Shown here: positions 50,400 through 61,230 of the stretch, piece by piece
Numbering within the stretch: the first letter of the stretch is position 1
Layout: every line of letters begins with the position of its first letter
Source of the DNA: Sabellastarte sp. h YS-2021
Taxonomy: Eukaryota > Annelida > Polychaeta > Sabellida > Sabellidae
DNA length: 64,000 nucleotides
NCBI GenBank assembly: GCA_964017235.1
Contig: OZ024929.1
Location: 113,383,793 to 113,447,792 of the forward strand
Direction of reading: 5' to 3'
Position numbers and translations under genes: made by a program
The notes under the pieces: model-generated
What the model saw: only the letters and a program-made list of their open reading frames with translations
Told to the model about the DNA's origin: nothing
Database searches by the model: none

Positions 50400-51160
50400 C
50401 CCTCTCCGTCGGTGGAAGTAAAGAATCTGGGTGTTATCTTTGACTCAGACAACTCCTTTGACAATCATGTTGCCAAGATTTGCCGAGCATGCTACTATCA
50501 TCTTCGCGATTTGCGACAAATTCGCAAATTCCTTAGTGATAAAACTGCAATACTTCTGGCTAATGCTATGGTCAGTACTGTAGTCGTCTGGACTACTGTA
50601 ACTCTTTACTTTATGGGGTAAGCAAGTCCAACATAGCTAAACTACAGAGAGTCCAGAATGCTCTTTGCCGCATCATCTTCAGACTTGACAAAATGAGTCA
50701 TGTTACACCCTTTTTGAAAAACCTCCACTGGCTTCCAATTCAACATCATATCCTTTTTAAGTATAATCTTCTGGTATTCAAGGCTATCAATCTGTCACAG
50801 CCCCCATATCTCTCAACTTTAATAAGATCGAGCAGTCTCACTCGCTGCAACATTCTATCTGTCTCCTCAACCCGCCCTAAGAAGCACATAGGCAGGCAAG
50901 GCTTTGCAGTAGCTGCACCAGCTGAATGGAACAAGCTGCCACAAACTGTCAGATCTGAGCAAACAATAGATCGTTTCAGAAGCCAGCTAAAGACACACTT
51001 GTTTAGGCTGGCATACCCCCCACCTTAGTTATACCCTGGCGGGCGCTTTTTAGATGCCGACCCATGCCTGTCCCTGGACTCTCCCTTCTTGGACCTAAGC
51101 GCATTAGAGGACTTGTATCAATTTTGCGCTATATAAATCCTACTATTATAGACTGGTTCT
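50400..51160 (+). mobile_element. L2/CR1-type LINE 3' fragment
   Basis: 5'-truncated LINE. It encodes VKNLGVIFDSDNSFDNHVAK, CRACYYHLRDLRQIRKFLSD, and after a frameshift near 50585, DYCNSLLYGVSKSNIAKLQR, FLKNLHWLPIQHHILFKYNL, and FAVAAPAEWNKLPQTVRSEQ to LKTHLFRLAYPPP. These are the post-catalytic thumb and C-terminal motifs of L2/CR1-clade reverse transcriptases; the catalytic core is missing. The 3' UTR ends in GCGCTATATAAATCC, typical of the clade. A related but diverged fragment lies at 45465-45955. Confidence 0.85.
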
Positions 51161-51222
51161 CGAGTAAATATTTCGTTTGAAATATTTGGGTTGGTTGTTG
51201 ATGTTTGCTCAAGCCAACATAC

Positions 51223-51268
51223 AGCACTAGTGAGGAAAAGGTAAGGGTATTTTAGGCAATAATAAAAA
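51223..51268. mobile_element. DIRS terminal-repeat relic
   Basis: AGCACTAGTGAGGAAAAGG, then TAAGGGTATTTTAGGCAATA and ATAAAA closely match the right end of DIRS element 1 (AGCACTTGTGAGGATAAGG, TAAGGCTATTTTACGCAATA, AAAA; 22076-22117). Only this ~46-bp end is visible; it is a fourth, older DIRS trace in the window. Confidence 0.55.
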
Positions 51269-51696
51269 CTTCAATTAATAAATTTTAAAGCTTCACAACT
51301 TTAGTATACTAATTAGTGATTTGATATTGCCTTGTTTTGATACTTTGCATACATTTTATCCCTTTTAGTTGTTATTTGTCTTGCACCTTAGTATAGCTTA
51401 CAATGCAAGTTCTTTATGTAATGTTGTCCAATACTATTTCCCCAGATTGTTAAATTTTGTTAAGAATGATGAACAGAAAAATGAAAATGTTGTAATAAAA
51501 CACCCAAAACATTAATATGTGTTTACATTTGTAATTATGTATCAAACACATAAAAGTTTTTTATTGAAGTACTTAGACACATCACTACACAAAATACGTG
51601 GCCAAAATAGGCTCACAATTTGGTCAGTGGCCTTGTGTTACAGTCCATATATAGTAAACTTGAAACAACTGGGGGTTCAGTCAAGTGTGACATTTT
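51269..51696. other. AT-rich inner part of the foldback element
   Basis: No tandem period or coding signal recognised. Confidence 0.55.
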
Positions 51697-52046
51697 TCTT
51701 CAAAATAGACCCAAAAACTGATTCAAGGGTTTTGGTCAATTAGAGACAGAAAAAGCAATTTTTTTAATATTTGTATAAATATTAGGGGATTAATATTTGG
51801 CACGGTAATAAAGGGATAACACACCTATTATTTAAGGTATTAATATTGAAAATTTGCAAATTTAATAAGTAAATTAAATTTTTATAAGTTAATACCCTAT
51901 CCAATGGACAATTGCTTTACCGGTCGACGCGACCGGTCCCGCCAAACGCCAGAAAAAGACGTCCTGTACATAATACCGGCAGGACCGGTCAGGAGAGTGC
52001 ATTCGCCAGGTGGCGCATCGTACTTCCTCTTCCTGTCTAGACAACG

Positions 52047-52054
52047 TGACGTCA
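52047..52054. promoter_or_regulatory. CRE-type palindrome in the DIRS 3 terminal repeat
   Basis: TGACGTCA, the perfect CREB/ATF palindrome, present in both terminal repeats (again at 57708-57715). Next to it is CTTCCTCTTCCTGTC, which on the other strand gives two ETS-type GGAA cores. A promoter role is inference. Confidence 0.45.
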
Positions 52055-52129
52055 TAGCTTCTTTTTCGTGTCTAATCATAGTAAGACCCCTAGTAAGCTG
52101 ATAGCGGGGCCGGTTGAGAGGGCCTTGCC

Positions 52130-52225
52130 TGTCCATTGGATAGGGTATTAACTTATAAAAATTTAATTTACTTATTAAATTTGCAATTTTATTGCGTTAA
52201 TACATCCTATCCAATGGACAATTGC
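52130..52225. repeat. Internal complementary region of DIRS element 3
   Basis: 52130-52185 is the reverse complement of the left end (51853-51912 region), and 52186-52225 (TTTTATTGCGTTAATACATC and on) is the reverse complement of the right end (57847-57885). The join of the two end complements marks the expected circle junction. Confidence 0.9.
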
Positions 52226-52612
52226 TGAATAACTACCGCTTGGTAGGCGGGTAAGCAGCTAGGGACTTATGTGAACTCATAACAAACAAAATTGTACAGG
52301 CCCATTTGACCTAGGGTCAGAGAACCCTGGCAGGTCAAGGTCGGCCACCAACTCACCGGTTAACCGGGAGTCTACCGACGTTGCCCCCCCTCCTTTTTTC
52401 CTTGCCTTCTAGAGTCGGTCTGAGAAGGGAAAGATAGAGAGAGAGGGGCTGAGTTCAGTCCCAGAAGAAATAAACTTCCCAAGGGAAGCAAGTCACAGTT
52501 TTTTGTTTTTTTTTTTTGTTTTTTTTTAAATATATGTACATCAAATATTTACATTATGTACATATTTAACATATTTACAATATGTACATATTTACATACA
52601 TACAATATCTCC

Positions 52613-53543
52613 TCACTTCTGGGCCTGGTGGTGCACCTGTTGGGCAGCCACTACAGGTCCCAGGTGGAAAAGCTCTGAGTCAGCCCAGGCAACATCCTTC
52701 AAATAGAATTGGGTGAAGGTGTTGTGAGACTTCCAGTGACAGGCTGACAAGATCTGATCTAAGGAGATCCCTGATTGGAAAGCCTTAGAGGCAGCAAAGG
52801 CCCTAACATCATGGGCTTTAACCTGATGTAAGGTGAGGGCCTCCTGGTCAGAGAGCTCATAGCACAGAATCACAGTCTGTTTAATCCATGAGGAGATGGT
52901 GGCAGGTGAGATGTCTTTGTCAAAGCCCTTCTTGAAGGAGACAAAGACTAACTCCTTATTCTGCCTGAGATCTGCAGTCCTGTCCAAGTAGTAGCGCAGG
53001 GCTCTAACTGGACATAAGGACCTTGAGTGACCTATCCAGAGATGATGCCAGGGCTGGAATGACCACTGGAGCCACACTATCTGGACCTTCCTTAGCCAGC
53101 TGGTTCTTGGATAGGAAGCTGGGTGAGGGGTACAAAGACACCTTAGACCAGTCTGACTGGTGTCTGATGTTCTTATGTAACCAAGCATGGATCTCACTCC
53201 TGCGTTTACCAGAACCTAAGGCCAACAAGAAAACAGTCTTGAAGGTCAGATGTTTCAAGGAGGCCTCTTTTAGGGGTTCAAAGGGAGCCTTTGTCAGTTG
53301 GTGAAGCACCAGAGAAAGGTTCCAGGAGGGTATGCCCCTCCTGCCCTTGGGTCTGTCTCTATGGAAACTATCCAGGAGACGAGTGAGATTTTCATCCTTA
53401 CTGACATTAATGGTGGAATTGCCCAGTTTGTCAGCAATGGCTGATCTGTAGCCATCAATAGTGCCTGGTTGCAACTTCTTGTCCTGAAACAAGTGCAGGA
53501 GGAAGTCAGCAATGGCTTTCAAAGGTGGTGCCCTGAAGTTCAC
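52613..53543 (-). mobile_element. DIRS 3: tyrosine recombinase region
   Basis: C-terminal part with HQVKAHDVRAFAASKAFQSG and CHWKSHNTFTQFYLKD. The H-x-x-R and the late HNTFTQFY tyrosine fit the catalytic box of DIRS-type tyrosine recombinases. Upstream are the SAM-like N-terminal part (ADFLLHLFQDKKLQPGTIDG, YRSAIADKL) and LALGSGKRRSEIHAW, which holds the first catalytic arginine region. This enzyme integrates the circular DNA copy, in place of an integrase. Confidence 0.85.
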
Positions 53544-55680
53544 CTGATTACTGAGGCACCACTTTGTAAAAATGGTCCACTTTGCCTCATAGACAGATCT
53601 GGTTGATCTTCTTTGAGGAGCCTCAATTCATGCTGCCACTGCCTCAGAGAAGCCTTGCTCCTTGATTGCTGAGGCTCTAGGAGCCAGGCATGTAGGTTCA
53701 GATTCGACAGGTTCCTGTGAAGGACCTGGTTGAAGGGCTGAGACACTAGGTTTGGTATGCAGGGCAGACGCAGTGGGATCTGGCTTGACATTGCCACCAG
53801 GTCCCAAAACCAGGCCATGTTGGGCCACCTTGGAGCAATCAGAATTATTCTGTTGCAGGGGTAGTCCTGGAGCTTCTCCACCACTTTGCCCAAGATGGCT
53901 GCCGGTGGGAAGGCGTATGGGTCCAGGTCCTCCCAGGAGAGGCTGAGTGCATCCACTGCCCAAGCCTGGGGGTCTGGAACCGGTGACACAAACTGTGGCA
54001 GTTTGTTGTTGAACCTGGTGGCAAACAGGTCCACTTGTGGCTGGTGCCACCTTGAGCATACAGCTTGGAACACTGCTGGATGAAGTGACCACTCTGTTTG
54101 AATGGTCTGGCCAAGTCTGGATAGCTTGTCTGCTATCACGTTCAGCCAGCCGGGGATGTGACGTGCCCTGAGGGTTACCTGTTGTCTGGTGCACCAGGAC
54201 AGGATTCTCCACAGTAGGGCACACAGTGACCCCGACTTCATCCCCCCCTCTTTGTTGATATAGGTAACCACTGTTGTGTTGTCTGTAGCTATCAACACTG
54301 TCTTGTCGCAGACCAGGGTTCGAAACTCTTTTAGAGCTAGAAATACAGCCTTTAGCTCTAAGTGATTTATGTGTAACTTGCTCTCTGGAACGGACCAAGT
54401 TCCTCTTGCAGTATGGTCATCCAAGTGAGCTCCCCACCCTTCGCTTGATGCGTCTGTAAAGATCTGCAGAGCATGTTTTAGAGGGTGAATGGTTGACCTA
54501 GTAGCACATTGCTTTCCTCCAGCCACCACCTTAGATGGGGGTGGAGGGACTTGGGAACCGGTATCACCTTTTCCAGTGATTCTGGGACCCTCCAGTTGTT
54601 TTTCAAGTGCCACTGTATGGGTCTCATGTGTAGTCGCCCTAAGTGGACTTGTTTTTCTGTTGCTGTGAGTAGCCCTACGGCTATGAGGGACATAAATTTC
54701 CGGACCGGGCATACCGGATCCGACAGTATTGATCTGATCTTGTCTGTCAAGGTCTGCCAACGTTCCTCTGTTGGTCTGACCCTGCCCACTTTCAGGTCGA
54801 ACTGGTGACCTACGAAGTTGAAGACCTGTTGTGGAACCAGTTCTGATTTTTCCCTGTTCACCAGCCACCCTAGCTCCTGGCACAGTGTGATTAGGGTTTG
54901 AGTATGCTGGAGACAGGTGTCGTGGGTAGAGGCTCTCACCAGCCAGTCATCTAGGTACTGGTGGATCCTTATACCCTTTTGAAGTGCCATGAGTTTGACC
55001 TCTTTGGTGACCACTGTGAACTCCATGGGGGCTGTGGACAGGCCAAAGGGAAGGGCTTTGAACTGAAAGGACCGACCCTGGAGGTGAAAACGCATGTACT
55101 TCCTGGACTGACTGTGAATTGGTATGTGGAAGTATGCATCTTTGAAATCTATGGATGTGACCCACTCCCCTGACTGTATATGTAGGGAGATTCTTATTGT
55201 CTCTGGGGTCTCCATCTTGAACGACTCTGTGTTCAAAAAAGTGTTCAAAAACGTGTTCAAGGTGCTCAAGTCCAGAATCGGTCTCCACCGGTTGTTGGGT
55301 TTGGGTACCAAAAATAGCCGGTTGTAAACCCCAGTGAGTTTGGGTTTTCCACCGGTTCGACTGCATTTTTGTTTATCAGCTGATGCAGTGCCTCCACAAG
55401 GAAGGACTGTTTGGTTGGATTGTGGTAGTGCTTATTACAGTCGGTGACCTTGTTAAGTGAGGTCTGAACTGGAACGGAAGAGTATAACCCTCCCTCAGTG
55501 TGGTGACTACTTTTGGACTCAAACCCAAGGCTTCCCATTTCTCCCAACACTGGTTTAACCTCGCCCCTACAGGAGGATCTATAACAGCATGTTGGGCAGT
55601 GGTGACAAGATTTACAGAACACAAGTGACCTACACAAGAAACATTTTTCACATATTTTATTTCTGTGTACATTTGACAAA
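53540..55680 (-). mobile_element. DIRS 3: reverse transcriptase and RNase H region
   Basis: Reverse transcriptase motifs: RWRPILDLSTLN, TSIDFKDAYFHIPI, FQFKALPFGLSTAP and the catalytic HQYLDDWLVRA. RNase H follows with LQIFTDASSEGWGAHL, HINHLELKAVFLAL and LIATDNTTVVTYINKEGG, then a linker (ADKLSRL, VDLFATRFNNKLP) typical of DIRS and its relatives. Cys-rich sequence precedes the polymerase. Catalytic residues are visible. Confidence 0.88.
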
Positions 55681-56097
55681 AGGTGGGATTTACGCCTTTC
55701 CTTTGTGGCAACCCGGTGACAATATGAGCATTTGCAACATGAGAATCTACATTGAAATTTAAAGTCACTTTGCTGTTCTCTGACACCACTGGTGCTGGGT
55801 TCAAGTCTCCCTGACCGGTAATAAGTACAGAGTTCTTCTGACCGGTCACTGGAAATATACAGTGATTGTCATTTATGAGACTTGAACCCCTTGGCAGGTT
55901 TCTGTGTAAAAGTTGAGGCCTTGCCACGACCTTTCCTAGCCTGCTGCTTGTCTTTGATCTGTTTCCAAGCAGGGACATTCTTCTTGTCGGTGTGATGGCT
56001 AGTAACCTTGTCACTTGCAGCATATGGGTGGAAGCGACTTTGCTGTCGGTGTGAAGTACCGGAAGAACGCCTCTCTTCACTCTTACAGATTTCCTCC

Positions 56098-57579
56098 TCA
56101 GCTTTTGATATAAGCTGGTCCGGGAATAAAGCATTCAAATGAACTGGCGACGTTCTCAAGGCGTGCAACGTATCCTGCTTTACCCCAGCATGTAGATAGT
56201 CCAGGTAACCTTGACAAACCAGCAGCCTGGTTACACATTATTGTCTGTTCACGAGCTGCCCTCTCCCAGCATCTGAGGAGATCCTGACTGAAGGCTCGAG
56301 AGGGTGGAGCAGATGGCAAATGTCTTCTGGCAACCCTGCTGAAAGAGTGGTTGAGTTTGGCCGGATCCGGTGACCAGCTACGAACCGTAGAACTCTCACT
56401 GTCTTTTTCAGCATGCATCCCGTACCATCTAGAAGGTCTAGGGGTTTTGATGAACTGATCCCTGAGGAGGCCAGTGTTGTCAGAATTCCTAGTAGGGTAG
56501 CCTTCTTTGATTGTGAGGTTAAGACTGGACATCTTCCTGCACAACCAGTCGTCCACAGGAAGTTTCACACTGACTTTACTGGTTGGCTGGACACGGGTAC
56601 CGGCAAAGGGGTTGTCATCTGCAGCAGAGGACACAGTTTCGAACTCAGGAACCTTGTGCCAGTTCATGAAACTCCTCACACCCCTCATGGTTTCCCTGTA
56701 GTTTGCCTCCTCAGTGGGCTCAGTCTCAGGGTCATCTCTAGAAGGTTCTTTGTCTGCTGACCGGTCCCGGTGGATGTCACCATCCAGGGAACCGGTTTCG
56801 CTGAACTGCTCAGCTTCACTGTCAGAAGATGCACTCAGATCCACATCACCGGTGGGCTGAACCTCTGGGAACGAACCGGGGGCCTGAACAGGCTGGGTTG
56901 CTATCCCTGCACCGGGAGCCCCAAGGGGCTGGATGGCAGTCTGCATCTCCTCTACAGCACTACCGGTAGCCTGGTCAAGGCAGGGACCGGATTTCTCAGC
57001 TGGCAGACTCTTCTCCACAGGTAGACTGCTGGTGGTGGCACCAGGGTCAAAAAAGGGCTTCTGAGAGGGAGTCACATCTGAAGCCGGCTTCACAACCGGT
57101 TCAACCGGCACTGTGAAAGCCTTGGCTAGCAGCATAGCTAGTCTGGAAAATCTTTCTCCCCACTTGTGATCCAGATGCTGGAGATCTTCAGTTGTAGGCC
57201 TACTGCTTGAAGATCTTTTCTTACTGGCAGACGGCTTGGGAGACTCACTACGTTTCGTCTTCTTGGAAGGGGTCGTCTGCACAGCCTTGACCTTTTCCAC
57301 TTTACCCAGTACGCTAACGTGTGCTGGGTCCACGAGAGTGGGGGTGGATGAGGTCGTAGCATTGGAGGTCGTCTTCTTGTCTTTTCTGTCCCTATAGGTA
57401 GGCGTAGCCAGTTGAAGGGACTGCTCAGGGGTAAACCCTTTACAAATCACGCATTCCTTCTTCAGGACGCAGGGGTCGTCACCTAGCCCTTTGTCCCTAC
57501 ACCATGCACACTTGGAGTGGGTGTCGAACCCAGCCATAGCGTGTCCGCATGGACCTCTTCTTTGTCCTGGTGATGACAT
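56098..57579 (-). mobile_element. DIRS 3: gag-like first ORF (493 aa)
   Basis: Starts MSSPGQRRGPCGHAMAGFD. The N-terminal 50 residues hold C11, H13, H21, C24, C27, C37, C43 and C46 around a GLGDDPC motif, a likely zinc-binding module. The same spacing (CPTC, GKGDDPC, CNIC) occurs in DIRS element 2, so it is a conserved family feature. Ser/Lys-rich sequence (SKKTKRSESPKPSASKKRSS) and a long acidic, Pro-rich middle (SASSDSEAEQFSETGSLDGD) follow. No known capsid motif recognised; gag-like by position. Confidence 0.8.
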
Positions 57580-57993
57580 AGTTGTAGATAAAACTTCTGA
57601 ATTACTTCAAATATGAAGTAAAATGGATGAGTTCGGTATAAAACCAAAATTTCCTTGTCGTTGAAAACACGTCTTCACTCTCCACGCGGCAAACGAAAAA
57701 GATGCTATGACGTCACGTTGTCTAGACAGGAAGAGGAAGTACGATGCGCCACCTGGCGAATGCACTCTCCTGACCGGTCCTGCCGGTATTATATACAGGA
57801 CGTCTTTTTCTGGCGTTTGGCGGGACCGGTCGCGTCGACCGGTAAAGCAATTGTCCATTGGATAGGATGTATTAACGCAATAAAAATATGAAATACTCTG
57901 TGTTATTCAGGTTCAAAGTCAAAAATTCATCCAAATTAGACCCATAAACTGATTCACGCTTCTACTTGGTTAGTCATACACAATTCCCTTAAA

Positions 57994-60350
57994 AAGCAAT
58001 CAGTGCCTGTGAACAGGCTCTGTGTCAGCTGACTGTCTGTTTTGAGTTTCAGAGTAGTTCTATAAATGCAATAGTTTTCATGTTACAACTCATTTACTAA
58101 ACAGTGAGAACCTGAAAGTAGCTATTGCTCAACTATGCCATGAGCTACAGGTCTACAATTTCACTATGATATAGCTGACCCATAAGTAGGTGAATAACAT
58201 ATTTAAACAATATTCTCTAAATGCAATAGTTTTCAAGTTACAAGTAATTTACTAAACAGTGAGAACCTGAAAGTAGTTATTGCTCTGCTATACATTGAGC
58301 TACAGGCCTGAAATTTCCCTATGTTATAGGTGACCCATTAGTGGGTGAATAACAAATTTAAACAAAATTTTCTAAATGCAATAGTTTTCACGTTATAGCT
58401 GATTTACTCAACAGTAAGAACCTGAAAGTAGCTATTGTTCAACTGTGCCATGAGCTACAGGTTTACAATGTCACTATGTTATAGCTGACCCATAAGTAGG
58501 TGAAAAATATATTTAAACAAAATCCTCTAAATGGAACAGTTTTCATGATAGAACTGATTTACTCAATAGTGAAAACTTCACAGTAGCTTTTGCTCCGCTA
58601 TGTAATGAGCTACAGGTCTATAACTTTACTATGTTATAGCTGATCAAAAAGGAGGTAAATAACATACGTAAACAAAATACTCTAAAGGCAATATTTTTCA
58701 AGTTACAAATGATTTACTCAACAGCGTATACTCTGAAAGGAGCTATAGCTGAGTTATGCAATGAGCTATAAGTCTGCAATTTTACTATGTTATGGCTGAT
58801 CCAAAACTAGGTGAACAACATATTTAAACAAAATACTCTAAATGCAATAGTTCTAAAGTTACAAATGATTTACTCAATACTATTAGTGAGAACTTGAAAA
58901 CAGCTATTGCACAGCTATGCCATGAGTTACATGTCTGCATTTTTACTCTGTTAAAGCTGATTCAAAGGTACAATTTATTGAATAACATATTTAAAAAAAA
59001 TTCTCTAAACGCAATAGTTTTCAAGTAACAACTCATTTACTCAAACAGTGATAACTTCAAAGTAGCTATTGTTCAGTTATGTAATGAGCTACAGGTCTGC
59101 AATTTTTCTATGTTATAGCTGACCAAGTGTTAAAAGAATAACATATTTAAACAAAATACTCTAAATGTAATAGTTTTCAAGTTACAACTTATTTACTGAA
59201 CAGCTATATTCTGAAAGTAGCTATTACTCAGCTCTGTAATGAGCTACAGGTCTGCAATTTTGCTATATTATAGCAAATTGAAAAGTACATGAATAAAAGA
59301 TTAAACAAAATTCTCTAAATGCAACAGTTTTCAAGTGATAAGCAATTTACTCAACAGTGATAAGATGAAAGTAGCTATTACTCAGCTACGCAATGAGCCA
59401 CAGGTCTGAAATTTTACTATGTTATAGCTAACTAAAAATTGCTGAATAACATATTTATACAAATTTCTGTAAATACAATAGTTTTCAAGTTCTAAATAAT
59501 TTACTCAAAAGTGATACCCTCAAAATACCTATTGCTCAGCTATGATACAAGCTACAGGTCTGCAAATTCACTATGTTATAGCTGATCCAAATTAAAGTAG
59601 GTGAATAACATACTTAAAGAAAATACTTTAAATGCACTAGTTTCCAAGTTTCAACTGATTTATTCAACAGTGAGTACGTGAAAAAAGTTATTACTCAGCT
59701 ACACAATGAGCCACAGGTCTGAAATTTTACTATATTATAGCTCAGTAAAATTGCTGAATAACATATTTCTGTAAATACAATAATTTTCAAGTTCTAACTA
59801 ATTTACTCAAAAGTGATACCCTCAAAATACCTATTGCTCAGCTATGATATAAACTACAGGTCTGCAAATTCACTATGTTATAGCTGATCCAAAAGTAGGC
59901 AAAGACACAAAGAAGGCAAAGACATGTCAAAATAATAGATACTATTTGGCTTAAACAAGCAATCAGTGCCCGTGAATGGGCTCTGTGTCAGCTGACTGTG
60001 TGTTTTGAGTTTCAGAGTAGAAGTGACAGAAGAAAAGGACACAAAAGTTGTGCCCTGGAAATTGTATTCAGAAGGAAAGTAACAAGGTAAAGTTAAGGTG
60101 TAAAAAGTAGATCAATAACATATTTAAAGAAAATACTCTAAATGTAATAGTTTTCAAGTTCTAACTGATTTACTCAACAGTGTTAACCTCAAAGTAGCTA
60201 TTACTCAGCTATGCAATAAATTACAGGTTTGAAATTTTACTATGTTATAGCTGACCCGAAAGTAGCTGAACAACATGTTTTTACGGAATTTTCTAAATGC
60301 AATAGTTTTCAAGTTACAAGTGATTTTATTCATTATGGAAGTTACTGAAA
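57994..60350. mobile_element. 155-bp tandem-cored element(s)
   Basis: The leader AAGCAATCAGTGCCTGTGAA with GGCTCTGTGTCAGCTGACTG lies at 57994, and a second, longer leader at 59955 (as at 39389). Units of the 155-bp family (GCAATAGTTTTCAAGTTACA, CTATGTTATAGCTGA, GAGCTACAGGTCTGCAATTT) fill 58040-59900 and 60110-60340. They are more diverged than those at 4075-6720. Two tandem insertions, or one element with an internal leader duplication. Confidence 0.8.
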
Positions 60351-60697
60351 AGTCAACAAAAATTCAGTAGAATTGTACTGTATCACCAGCCTTGGTTAAA
60401 GACTGAAGTGGATGAAATTCAAAAGGACAAAAATTATCCTGGATAGACAAAAATATTTTGCTGACTGGCAGTATTTTTGCGGATCCAGATCATATTTCAG
60501 AAGGATTGAGCCATGATGAAGCATACAAGTTAATGCATTGTGTAAGATGGGTCCTGTCCTGTCTGCCTCCTCTATTTGTCCACCATTTTGTGGGACAGCA
60601 AACGAGCAAGATCATTATCTAATATTTTGGAGTGTTAGGTCACTTTACCATACAGGTCTTCTCCAGGACTTTTTATATCCACAACCTAGAAACAGAA
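60351..60697. other. Non-repetitive sequence, nothing recognised
   Basis: Single-copy-looking. The short open frame at 60538-60747 has no recognisable domain and runs into the neighbouring repeat. Confidence 0.5.
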
Positions 60698-61230
60698 AAA
60701 AGTGTTGCCGTGGCGACACTTGCTGCCAGATATTGCTGAAAGGCTAACCAGCTTCTATTCATGCAGGGGTTTGGAATGCAAAGAACCCACAAAAATAGAA
60801 GTCCAAGAAACCCTAAAAAGTGTTGCCGTGGCAACACTTGTTGCTATGTATTGCCTAAAAACTATGTGTTGCCTAAAAACTAATCAGTTGCCGAAAAACT
60901 AATCAGCTCCAATGTGTGCAGAGGCTTGGAATGTAAAGAACCCCAAGAAAGATTTTTTAGCCCAAGAAACATAAAGTGTTGCCATGGCAACACTTGCTGT
61001 CAGGTATTACTAAAAAACTAATCAGCTCCAATCTATGCAAGGGCATGAAAAGCGAAGAACCCATAAAAAAGTGTTGCCATGACAAAGTGTTGCCAGTTAT
61101 TGTTGTTTAGCTAATCAACTCCATTGTCCATACAGGGATTTGGAATGCAAAGAACCCCAAAAAGATTTTTAAGCCCAAGAAACACGAAAAAGTGTTGCCA
61201 CGGCAATACTTGTTGCCAGATATTGCCAAG
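60698..61230. repeat. Tandem repeats each with an AGTGTTGCC/GGCAACACT palindrome
   Basis: About four or five irregular units of roughly 90-155 bp. Each contains AGTGTTGCCGTGGCAACACT or a variant (exact palindrome at 60819-60838), a TGCCAGATATTGC stretch, and GGAATGCAAAGAACCC. The 20-bp palindrome is the best-conserved part, which suggests it is functional for the repeat. Confidence 0.8.

Larger units (their letters stand above)
51853..57885 (-). mobile_element. DIRS element 3 (6.0 kb), nearly complete
   Basis: Complete by structure. Terminal inverted repeats of ~170 bp (about 51890-52065 and 57695-57870) are nearly identical. An internal complementary region at 52130-52225 matches both ends, and gag-like, reverse transcriptase/RNase H and tyrosine recombinase regions follow one another on the minus strand. 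Inserted in one arm of a foldback element without an evident target duplication. It looks nearly whole, with a few breaks at most, and overlapping reading frames between the enzyme regions are usual for the family. Near-identical ends point to a recent insertion. A low-complexity T-rich and ATGTACAT stretch (52497-52605) lies in its 3' untranslated part. Confidence 0.9.
49911..57964. mobile_element. Foldback element, ~240-bp inverted arms, split by DIRS element 3
   Basis: Arm 1 is 49911-50150. Its reverse complement is found in two blocks, 51697-51852 and 57886-57964, which join to a ~235-bp arm 2 once DIRS element 3 (51853-57885) is set aside. Shared blocks are GAAGCGTGAATCAGTTTATG, TTTGAACCTGAATAACAC, GGGATAACACACCTATTA-type sequence and GAATCAGTTTTTGGGTCTA. 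Without the DIRS element it is ~2.0 kb. Between the arms lie a SINE, a LINE fragment and a DIRS end relic. No transposase seen. Confidence 0.75.

Noticed and set aside
60538-60902. Frames of 69 and 66 codons as a possible gene or the missing ABCC first exon
   Set aside because: No transmembrane helix matching MRP TM1, plus strand and not minus, and largely made of the palindromic repeat.
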